NCBI GenBank assembly: GCA_021372945.1 | Contig: JAJFTK010000098.1 | Coordinates: 1-55,332, forward strand | Direction: 5' to 3' | Length of the DNA stretch: 55,332 nucleotides | Origin: Planctomycetaceae bacterium | Lineage (GTDB): Bacteria > Planctomycetota > Phycisphaerae > Sedimentisphaerales > Anaerohalosphaeraceae | Shown: positions 39,633-47,203 of the stretch, piece after piece | Layout: every line of letters starts with the position of its first letter | Position numbering within the stretch: the stretch's first letter is position 1 | Notes under the pieces: generated by a model | Told to the model about the DNA's origin: nothing | What the model saw: only the letters and a program-made list of their open reading frames with translations | The model's database searches: none | Position numbers and translations under genes: made by a program

Positions 39633-42293
39633 ATGACTGGACGTTTCGCGCAAGTACTGCCGACGGCGGCCCTGCTGGTAAGCAATATCCTGAGTATCTT
39701 TATCAACGACAGTAGAGTACTCTGCCGGAACTTCAGTATGAGTACCGTTACTCCGCATGAGAGCCAGGGCATGAACAATCGACTTTCGATATTCTGGAGC
39801 ATGTCACCTGACGAGGTGATGGGAATCCTTGGCACCACGGCAGACGGACTTGGCGGCCCAGAGGCCGACCGTCGACAGGTTAGGAAGCAAAAAAGCACTT
39901 TGTTGGTCCGGCGTCATTTCGGAAGCGTAGGCATATTCTTTTCACAATTCAAGAGTCCCATTATTTTGATCCTGATTTTCGCCTCGCTATTATCTTTCTT
40001 TCTGCACGATGACACCGATGCCCTGATCATCCTTTTTATCGTTCTGCTCAGCGGACTGCTGGGCTTCTGGCAGGAAAACCGCTCAGCCAATGCCGTGGCC
40101 CGGCTGCTGGCCCTCGTCCAGACGAAGATCACGGTTCTCAGGGATAATGCTCCAACGGAGATCCCGTTGGATGAAGTGGTCCCCGGGGATATCATCATCC
40201 TTTCGGCAGGAGATACGGTTCCGGCCGATGGCCTTCTGCTGGAAGCCAAGGACCTCTTCGTTAACGAGGCCGCCCTCACCGGCGAAACTTATCCCGCCGA
40301 GAAGATAGTCTCAGCAGTGCCGCCCCAAACGCCCTTGGCCTCCCGAAAAAACTCCGTCTTTATGGGCACCTACGTCGTCAGCGGCTCCGCAAATGCGGTC
40401 GCGGTTCAAACCGGAAGCAGCACGGAATTCGGGCATGTGTCGGAGCGGCTCAAACACAGGCTTCCGCCAACGGAATTTGAACACGGACTTCGGCGATTTG
40501 GTTATTTTCTCATGGAAGTGACGCTGCTTCTGATCATCATCATCTTTGCCGTCAACGTGTATTTGCGGCGTCCCGTTCTCGACGCGTTTCTCTTTTCGCT
40601 GGCGCTTGCCGTAGGGCTCACTCCCCAATTGCTTCCGGCCATTGTCAGCGTCAATCTCGCGCATGGCGCAAGGCAGATGGCGGGTAAGAAGGTAATCGTA
40701 AAGCGCCTGGCGTCCATTGAAAACTTCGGCAGCATGAATGTACTTTGCTGCGACAAGACCGGCACCCTGACAAAGGGGCTCGTCACAGTTGAATCCGCCA
40801 CGGATGCCCGCGGAAAGCAAAATGACAAAATTCTGCTTTATGCGTATCTGAACTCCTTCTTTGAAAAGGGGTTTAGAAACCCGATGGATGAAGCGGTGCG
40901 TAATTACAGGCAGTTTGAAATTGGGGCCTTTCAAAAGCTCGATGAGATTCCCTACGATTTCATTCGCAAACGTCTCAGCGTCCTGGTCTCCGAAGGCCCC
41001 CGACGCATTATCATCACCAAAGGCGCTTTGACGAATGTCCTGGAACTCTGTACGACCGCTGAATTGGCCGACGGCTCTCTCATCCCTCTTTCCGACCTAA
41101 GGACCGGTATAACCAATCAGTTTGAAGAGATGAGCCGTCGCGGCTTCCGCGTGCTGGCGGTCGCCTACCGTGATTTCAAGGGTACATCCGCTATTGAGAT
41201 GGCAGACGAGATGGACATGACGTTCTTGGGATTGCTTGCTTTTGCCGATCCGCTCAAACAAGGACTTACGCCCATCATCGAGAAATTGAATCAGCTGGGC
41301 ATTCAATTGAAGATAATTACGGGGGATAACCGACACGCCGCCGGTTATATCGCTCGGCAGCTGGGGCTAAAAACCCCCGGGATTCTGACCGGTCCGGACC
41401 TGCACAAGATGAGCGACGATGCGCTCCTTCGGCAGGTCGCCGGCACGGATATCTTCGCCGAAGTTGAGCCCAATCAAAAAGAACAAATCATCCTGGTGCT
41501 TCGAAAATTGGGCCATATTACCGGCTTCATGGGTGACGGCATCAACGACGCCTCCGCCCTGCACGCGGCCGACGTCGGCATCTCGGTCGATAGCGCCGTC
41601 GATGTCGCCAAGGATGCGGCGGATATTATTCTGCTGGAAAAGGATTTGGCGGTACTGCTGGATGGCGTACGCGACGGCAGGATGACGTTTGCCAATACAC
41701 TCAAATATGTCTTCATGGCCACAAGCGCCAATTTCGGCAACCTGTTCACGATGGCCGCTGCCTCGCTGATTCTTCCGTTTCTGCCGCTGCTGCCCAAACA
41801 GATCCTGCTGGTCAATCTCTTAACCGATTTGCCGGAAATGGCCATCGCCGGCGATAGTGTCGATTCCGAAATGCTGAACGTGCCGCACCGCTGGGACATC
41901 CATTCCATCAGCAGGTTCATGGTGATATTCGGATTGCTGAGTTCGATCTTCGATGCGGCCACGTTCATGTCACTTTTGCTTGTGCTTGGCGCCTCGACAG
42001 AGCAGTTGAGAACGGGCTGGTTCGTCGAATCGATCTTCTCGGCGTCTTTGGTGGTGATGGTCATTCGCACACGCCGCCCCTTCTTCCGCAGCATACCTGG
42101 AAAATACCTCCTTTTGGCGACCCTGTTCACGCTGACGGCGACGGTCCTCATGCCATTTATTCCGCTGCGCCAACTGTTTCAATTCGTCCCCTTGCCTATA
42201 TCCTTTTGGATAGCGATTGCCGCGATTGTCGCACTGTACGTGATTAGCGCTGAGTTGCTGAAAACTCTGGTTTACCGAAAACTAAAGCTATAA
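39633..42293 (+). CDS. MgtA-type magnesium P-type ATPase
   Basis: The product is up to 886 residues; the start may be at 39738 (MSTVTPHESQ), since the first 35 residues look non-native. Order: N-terminal cytosolic part, TM pair (ILIFASLLSFFLHDDTDALI), actuator domain with LTGETYPAEK (TGE loop), TM4 region GLTPQLLPAIVSVNLA, phosphorylation motif CDKTGTLTKG (D374), KGAL nucleotide site, MVTGDN-equivalent IITGDNRHAA, GDGINDASAL, and six further TM helices. The type IIIB branch (MgtA/MgtB) imports Mg2+. It has no visible MgtC neighbour. Confidence 0.9.
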   Translation: MTGRFAQVLPTAALLVSNILSIFINDSRVLCRNFSMSTVTPHESQGMNNRLSIFWSMSPDEVMGILGTTADGLGGPEADRRQVRKQKSTLLVRRHFGSVGIFFSQFKSPIILILIFASLLSFFLHDDTDALIILFIVLLSGLLGFWQENRSANAVARLLALVQTKITVLRDNAPTEIPLDEVVPGDIIILSAGDTVPADGLLLEAKDLFVNEAALTGETYPAEKIVSAVPPQTPLASRKNSVFMGTYVVSGSANAVAVQTGSSTEFGHVSERLKHRLPPTEFEHGLRRFGYFLMEVTLLLIIIIFAVNVYLRRPVLDAFLFSLALAVGLTPQLLPAIVSVNLAHGARQMAGKKVIVKRLASIENFGSMNVLCCDKTGTLTKGLVTVESATDARGKQNDKILLYAYLNSFFEKGFRNPMDEAVRNYRQFEIGAFQKLDEIPYDFIRKRLSVLVSEGPRRIIITKGALTNVLELCTTAELADGSLIPLSDLRTGITNQFEEMSRRGFRVLAVAYRDFKGTSAIEMADEMDMTFLGLLAFADPLKQGLTPIIEKLNQLGIQLKIITGDNRHAAGYIARQLGLKTPGILTGPDLHKMSDDALLRQVAGTDIFAEVEPNQKEQIILVLRKLGHITGFMGDGINDASALHAADVGISVDSAVDVAKDAADIILLEKDLAVLLDGVRDGRMTFANTLKYVFMATSANFGNLFTMAAASLILPFLPLLPKQILLVNLLTDLPEMAIAGDSVDSEMLNVPHRWDIHSISRFMVIFGLLSSIFDAATFMSLLLVLGASTEQLRTGWFVESIFSASLVVMVIRTRRPFFRSIPGKYLLLATLFTLTATVLMPFIPLRQLFQFVPLPISFWIAIAAIVALYVISAELLKTLVYRKLKL

Positions 42294-42449
42294 CCCAAAG
42301 GCTTCTTCCAACCGTAAATAGCAAAATCCTTATGGCAACATGCCTTCTGCTCTGGCAAACTCGCTGGTCAAGATGCCCGTTGTTCTGCGTCGGGGCCCAC
42401 GGGCAAGATCGGCTTGACCGTGAAATATGTTAAAAAGGAGTGAGCCCGT

Positions 42450-43640
42450 TTGAAATTGTCCGTTCCGGCAAATTACGACTTACAATTAGTTCCGCAGCTC
42501 GCTCGTTATCCCGTTGACGAGGTTTACGGAAAACTCCCCTCGGATTTCGTCGGCGGGGGCCGTCCATCCTATATGGCGGGGCGGCTCGATCGCGCCAAAC
42601 TGGCCGACTATGTCGCATGTCTTGGCCGCGGCGGCATCGAATTCAATTACCTGCTCAACAGCTCTTGCCTGGCCAACCGCGAATGGTCCAGGCAATGGCA
42701 GAAGAAGCTGAACCGTCTCCTTGCGGATCTAAAAGACATTGGCATCTCGCGCCTGACCGTTTCCTCGCCATACCTGCTCGAGCGCATCCGTGCTGCCTTT
42801 CCTGCTTTCCGTATCCGCGTCGGCATCTTCGCGCAGGTCGATACGCCCGCCCGCGCCAGCTTCTGGCAGGCCCTCGGAGCCGACATCATCACGCTCGAAA
42901 GTTTTTCCATCAATCGCGATTTCGATCGCCTTCGAAGTATCCGCGCCGCCGTCACCTGCGGCCTCCAGCTCATCGCCAATCATCCATGCCTGCCCAACTG
43001 CCCCATGCAGTACTATCATCAAAACGCCTTCGCCCACGCCTCCAATGGCGACCGCTCTCTTTTCATTGACTACTGTTTCCTCAAATGCACCGCCATGCGT
43101 CTGCGCGACCCATCCCTGCTTATCAGGTCCGCCTGGATCCGTCCTGAAGATATAGCGGCCTACGAGGACCTGGGCTTTGACCAATTCAAGCTGCTCGAAC
43201 GCGACATCCCCTCTGAAGATCTTCTGCTTCGCATCGACGCTTACAGTCGCCGCAAATCTCCCGAGGATCTTTCGGAACTGCTGATTCCCTATGGTTTCAA
43301 AAAATCCCAACCCAAGCCGCTTTGGTGGCTGCTGAAGTATTTCTTCAAACCCTTTAGCCTCAATCCCGCCAAACTGCGGCTGCTTCAGCGCATGGCGAGC
43401 AAGGCCGGCATGCTCTGTCCCGCCGGCGAAAAAGTGGTGCGCGTGCTTTCCTGTGAACTGCCGCCCGATTTCATCGACCGCCTGCGAACCTGCCCCGGCC
43501 CCGATTGCGGCGATTGTTCCTATTGCGACCGCATCGCCGCTCGCGCTGTCGTCTTCAACGAGCCCTTGCGACATCAACTGCTCGATTCCCTGGAGCAGTT
43601 TGACAAACAGCTTGTTACCGGAGGCCTCTGGAATGTTTGA
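42450..43640 (+). CDS. U32-family (UbiU/UbiV-like) Fe-S protein in a PKS operon
   Basis: The product is 396 residues from a TTG, with AAAAAGGAG about nine bases upstream. The TIM-barrel-like body resembles peptidase-U32 family proteins (DVYGKLP-type start, RIRVGIFAQVDTPARASFWQ, IIANHPCLPNCPMQYYH-like). Cys180, 184, 209 and 213 (HPCLPNC and YCFLKC) would hold a [4Fe-4S] cluster, as in UbiV and related oxygen-independent hydroxylases. A second set, C348-x4-C353-x2-C356-x2-C359 (RTCPGPDCGDCSYCD), sits near the C-terminus. Known U32 members hydroxylate ubiquinone precursors, tRNA or rRNA without oxygen, or act as proteases. Here a tailoring role on a polyketide is inferred from the overlapping methyltransferase and type III PKS genes. 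Confidence 0.8.
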   Translation: MKLSVPANYDLQLVPQLARYPVDEVYGKLPSDFVGGGRPSYMAGRLDRAKLADYVACLGRGGIEFNYLLNSSCLANREWSRQWQKKLNRLLADLKDIGISRLTVSSPYLLERIRAAFPAFRIRVGIFAQVDTPARASFWQALGADIITLESFSINRDFDRLRSIRAAVTCGLQLIANHPCLPNCPMQYYHQNAFAHASNGDRSLFIDYCFLKCTAMRLRDPSLLIRSAWIRPEDIAAYEDLGFDQFKLLERDIPSEDLLLRIDAYSRRKSPEDLSELLIPYGFKKSQPKPLWWLLKYFFKPFSLNPAKLRLLQRMASKAGMLCPAGEKVVRVLSCELPPDFIDRLRTCPGPDCGDCSYCDRIAARAVVFNEPLRHQLLDSLEQFDKQLVTGGLWNV

Positions 43641-44337
43641 TGCCCGTACTTCCGAATCCGAATGCCTGGATGACCTTTCCCTCGAACCGGCCTTTGCCGC
43701 CCAAAGCTATCGTTTCATGCGAAGGGTCAACCGTTTCCTTGGCGGCACGGCGGCGGTCGTGCGGTTTTTTCAGGCGCATACCCACCCCGGCAAAACCGCC
43801 CGCGTCCTCGACTTGGGCGGCGGCGCCTGCGATATCCCGCTGGCGGTCTCGCGCAAATTGAATCGTTCCGGCCCGCGTGTGGTCTTCACGTGCCTGGAGA
43901 CCAACCCGACCGCCCTGGACATCGCGCGCAAGCACATCGCCGCCGCGGGCGATCCGTTCGTCAGTATTGTGCAAGAGGATGCCTTTGAATACCAACCCGC
44001 CGCGGCCTTTGATTTCGCCGTCGGCTCCATGTTCTTTCATCATTTCTCCGATGACCGCATCCTCAAGCTCTTGCTCTATCTTCGCCCGTTCGTCACAAAA
44101 GGTTTCTTCCTGAACGATCTCTATCGCTCGCCGCTGCATCATCAGCTCTGCCGATTGGCCGTCCTTGCCTCCGCGCCGGTCATCAGGCACGATGCCCTCG
44201 TCTCGATCCGCCGCGCCTTTACCGCCAATGACTTGCTGACCCTTCTGCCAAAACTTGCGCCGTCCTCCTTAGTGGTTCAACGCTGCTGGTTCTTCCGCAT
44301 CACCGCGGCCATCCTCTTCGCGGAGGCCGCGCAATGA
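43633..44337 (+). CDS. SAM-dependent methyltransferase of the type III PKS operon
   Basis: The product is 234 residues from the ATG at 43633, which overlaps the U32 stop by eight bases. Class I methyltransferase: motif I VLDLGGGACDIPLAV (about 58-72), acidic loop CLETNPTALDIARKH, then QEDAFEY and DFAVGSMFFHHFSDDRILKL. Such small methyltransferases beside type III PKS genes usually act on the polyketide or quinol product. The stop overlaps the PKS start by four bases (ATGA), so the three genes form a tightly coupled operon. Confidence 0.85.
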   Translation: MFDARTSESECLDDLSLEPAFAAQSYRFMRRVNRFLGGTAAVVRFFQAHTHPGKTARVLDLGGGACDIPLAVSRKLNRSGPRVVFTCLETNPTALDIARKHIAAAGDPFVSIVQEDAFEYQPAAAFDFAVGSMFFHHFSDDRILKLLLYLRPFVTKGFFLNDLYRSPLHHQLCRLAVLASAPVIRHDALVSIRRAFTANDLLTLLPKLAPSSLVVQRCWFFRITAAILFAEAAQ

Positions 44338-45389
44338 ACGCCTTCATGATCTCGCTTGCGGTCGCCAACCCTCCGCGCTGTGTCACCCAGCGGTACGCTT
44401 TCAATTTTCTCAATTCGCATTTCGTGCTGCAGCCTGCCGAGCGAGATCTCTATCGCCGCATTCTTCTCGAAGGCCCCATCAAAACCCGCACGATCGCCAT
44501 CGATTATGACGAACAGCTATGCAGCGTTGATCCCGACGAACATCTCGCCCGCTTTTTGACGCACGCCCGAAGCCTTGCCCTGGCCGCTGCCGCCGCCGCG
44601 ATGCACAAGGCGCATCTGAAAGCCTCTGACATCGCGGCCCTGGTCGTGAATACCTGCACGGGTTATCTCTGCCCCGGCCTGTCCTCTTATGTTGCCGAGT
44701 CGCTGCGCCTTGATAGTGCAGTCCATGTCTTTGACCTGATGGGCATGGGCTGCGGCGCCGCCATCCCCAACCTTCAATGCGCCGCCGCGCTGGTTCCCGC
44801 GCTGGCCCCCAAATTTGTCCTCAGCGTTGCCGTCGAGATATGTTCGGCCACGCTCTTCATGGGCCCTTCGCCCGACCTGGTCGTCAGCAACAGCATCTTC
44901 GGCGACGGCGCCGCCGCCTGCATCCTCGCTCCTGGATCCAACGGTTCGCCCGCGCTGGAGCTGCTCGATTTTGAAAGTACGCTCCTGCCGCGTTATCGTG
45001 AGGACCTGCGCTATCACAGCAGCCAGGGCCGACTCCGCAATACCCTCTCGCGCCGAGTTCCGGCCATTGGGGCCTCCGCCATCGGCCAGACGGTTGACCG
45101 GCTTTTACTCCGCCGCGGCTTGTCACGACAGGACATCGGCTTCTGGGCCGTTCATCCCGGCGGTTCGTCCGTTTTGAACGCGGTCGAACGCAAGTTGGCT
45201 CTTTCGCCGCGCGCCCTGGCTCATTCCTACGCCGTGCTTGAACAATACGGCAATATGTCCTCGCCCTCGGTGCTGTTCGTCCTGGACCGCCACATGCAAA
45301 GCGGCGCGCTTCGCTGCGGCCAGAAGGGCATCCTCCTGTCTTTTGGCGCCGGCTTTTCCGCCTTCGCCGCACTCGTTCAGCATGCCTGA
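44334..45389 (+). CDS. Type III polyketide synthase
   Basis: The product is 351 residues of thiolase fold. The catalytic triad is visible: C140 in DLMGMGCGAAIPNL (the nucleophile position of chalcone-synthase-type enzymes), H274 in WAVHPGG, N307 in YGNMSSPSV. VVNTCTGYLCPGLSSYVAES and SIFGDGAAACILAPG are further family signatures. It condenses an acyl-CoA starter with malonyl-CoA to a pyrone, resorcinol or phloroglucinol-like product; starter length cannot be read. It closes the operon after a U32 protein and a methyltransferase, and no desaturase, prenyltransferase or oxidase is adjacent. Confidence 0.93.
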   Translation: MNAFMISLAVANPPRCVTQRYAFNFLNSHFVLQPAERDLYRRILLEGPIKTRTIAIDYDEQLCSVDPDEHLARFLTHARSLALAAAAAAMHKAHLKASDIAALVVNTCTGYLCPGLSSYVAESLRLDSAVHVFDLMGMGCGAAIPNLQCAAALVPALAPKFVLSVAVEICSATLFMGPSPDLVVSNSIFGDGAAACILAPGSNGSPALELLDFESTLLPRYREDLRYHSSQGRLRNTLSRRVPAIGASAIGQTVDRLLLRRGLSRQDIGFWAVHPGGSSVLNAVERKLALSPRALAHSYAVLEQYGNMSSPSVLFVLDRHMQSGALRCGQKGILLSFGAGFSAFAALVQHA

Positions 45390-45446
45390 AAGCACCTCCT
45401 GATTTTTATGAGTGCGGTTCAAGAAGCGGTCCAAAAGCGATTTCTA

Positions 45447-45474
45447 TTGGCATATCGCTGCGATCTGATATTAT
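45447..45474 (+). promoter_or_regulatory. sigma70-type promoter for the beta-helix gene
   Basis: TTGGCA (45447-45452), 16 bases, TATTAT (45469-45474); the ATG at 45544 follows with ACGGAGGCT upstream. Confidence 0.5.
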
Positions 45475-45543
45475 CGATACCCAAAGTCTCAAAGTCTTTT
45501 TTACGGGGAACTGGTAATTAAATCTTCAAAAACGGAGGCTGTG

Positions 45544-46524
45544 ATGAAACTGATTTCGCGGATTTTGTGTGTGCTCCTGATTTCTCAACTTGTTCATGCC
45601 GGCAACCTTGAACCCTCTGCGCCGCCCACAAGCGGAACCATGAAACCTCTGGATCAGATCGAGCCGCGAACGGCCATTACCACTGTGCCATTTACCATTT
45701 CCACCAGCGGCTCATGCTATCTGGCAGGTGACCTGGTCTCCACGAGTTCGGGCATTATGGTAAACGCCGATGATGTGACCATTGACTTCTGCGGTTTTGC
45801 CATCGTCGGTCCGGGCACTGCCAATTACTCCGGTGTTGACATGTTTAACCGCAAAAACGTGGAGATCCGAAACGGCACGCTTCGCGCCTTTGGATATGGG
45901 ATCAAGGAAAACAATGCAGACGCTCGCTATCATCGCGTTATCGATATGCGGGTTCTTAATAACAAGGTAGCCGGCATTCAGTTGTTCGGAACAGGCCACG
46001 TCATTCGCGGATGCACGGTTGCTTACAATGGCGGTGTGGACGCTTCGGCCTTGTCGTTCGGCATCAGTGCGGGCTTTCGTGCTATCGTTAGCGGTAACTC
46101 GGTCTATAACAACGGCAATTCCTCACGCGTTGCTGTTTTGGCTATTTCGGCCAGCGATGGAAGCACGATCACGGATAATTCCTGCTGCGATAATGGTACC
46201 TCGGCAACCGTCGTCTCTTCAGAGGGTTATGTTTACGGAATTAAAACGGGTTACAACTGCTTGATTTCGGGAAACAACGTCTCTCATAACGGCAGTGGTA
46301 CGGGTTTAAGTTTCTTTGTCTATGGAATTAAGGCCGAGTCTGGTTCGACCATCATTCGAAACACGGCCTCCGGGAACGGCTCCGCGACGACCGGAACCTG
46401 TTTTGGGATTCATGTGGCCGGCTCGGTTGTGGATCAAAATGCCGCATACGACAACAACGGTGTTACAAAGTATCAACTTGTCGCCATTAGCTGCTCGACA
46501 GGCACAAACTATCCGGCGATCTGA
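45544..46524 (+). CDS. Secreted right-handed beta-helix protein
   Basis: The product is 326 residues from the ATG at 45544 (a GTG three bases earlier is possible). A signal peptide (ILCVLLISQLVHA) precedes repeated beta-helix coils: GIMVNADDVTIDFCGFAIVG, NVEIRNGTLRAFGYGIKENN, GIQLFGTGHVIRGCTVAYNG, VSGNSVYNNGNSS, ISGNNVSHNG. It resembles NosD-like or choice-of-anchor beta-helix proteins; ligand unknown. Catalytic residues are not recognisable. Confidence 0.8.
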   Translation: MKLISRILCVLLISQLVHAGNLEPSAPPTSGTMKPLDQIEPRTAITTVPFTISTSGSCYLAGDLVSTSSGIMVNADDVTIDFCGFAIVGPGTANYSGVDMFNRKNVEIRNGTLRAFGYGIKENNADARYHRVIDMRVLNNKVAGIQLFGTGHVIRGCTVAYNGGVDASALSFGISAGFRAIVSGNSVYNNGNSSRVAVLAISASDGSTITDNSCCDNGTSATVVSSEGYVYGIKTGYNCLISGNNVSHNGSGTGLSFFVYGIKAESGSTIIRNTASGNGSATTGTCFGIHVAGSVVDQNAAYDNNGVTKYQLVAISCSTGTNYPAI

Positions 46525-46537
46525 GTCTGCTAAAACC

Positions 46538-47203
46538 ATGTTGGATTGGAACCCCATGAAAACTCTGCTCTATTCATCCATCTGGCTATTGTTGTCCATC
46601 GATGTGTTTGCTCAAAACATCGACCCGTTCAACGACGGTTCGAAATACGCCTATGGTGAAAACATTGGCTGGCTCAATTTCAAACCCGCCCTCGGGGGCG
46701 GCGTGACCGTTACCGATACAGCAATGATCGGATTTGTCTGGTGTGAAAACACCGGCTGGCTGAACCTCGCCCCCGTCTATGGCGGGGTGGCCAATAATGG
46801 TTTGGGCGAGCTTTCCGGCTTTGCCTGGGGCGAGAATATCGGCTGGCTCAACTTTAATCCGAACTCTCCCGGCGAAGTCAATGACGAGTATCGCGTCCGC
46901 ATTAACCACGATGGCGATTTTGAAGGCTGGGCCTGGGGCGAGAACATCGGCTGGGTTCATTTTGCCGCGGATTCGCCCGTGATCTTTAAAGTGAGCACCT
47001 CGTGGCTGACTTCCTGCCGCGTGGATCTGAACGACCTGGCTGCCTTTGCGCAGGAATGGCTGCTCGTCTCACCGTTGCGGACCCGCCTGGATTCCGACTT
47101 CATTGTCTCCGGCCGCATCAGCTATGTCGATATGACTGATTTTGCTCACCTGTCTTCGCTCTGGATGGACCGCTGCCCCTGGGCATGGCCCTGGCTGGAT
47201 TAG
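46538..47203 (+). CDS. WGENIGW-repeat secreted protein with dockerin-like end
   Basis: The product is 221 residues from 46538, or 215 from the ATG at 46556. After a signal peptide (LLYSSIWLLLSIDVFA) there are four repeats of about 40 residues: YGENIGWLNFKP, WCENTGWLNLAP, AWGENIGWLNFNP, AWGENIGWVHFAA, a motif seen in surface proteins of planctomycetes and others. The C-terminal part has dockerin-like residues (CRVDLNDLAAFAQEWL; GRISYVDMTDFAHLSSLWM). It starts shortly after the beta-helix gene, probably in the same transcript. The stop overlaps the end of the convergent P-ATPase gene by four bases. Confidence 0.78.
   Translation: MLDWNPMKTLLYSSIWLLLSIDVFAQNIDPFNDGSKYAYGENIGWLNFKPALGGGVTVTDTAMIGFVWCENTGWLNLAPVYGGVANNGLGELSGFAWGENIGWLNFNPNSPGEVNDEYRVRINHDGDFEGWAWGENIGWVHFAADSPVIFKVSTSWLTSCRVDLNDLAAFAQEWLLVSPLRTRLDSDFIVSGRISYVDMTDFAHLSSLWMDRCPWAWPWLD

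Noticed and set aside
42729..43577. 282-codon minus-strand frame
   Set aside because: Antisense to the U32-like gene; no recognisable domain.
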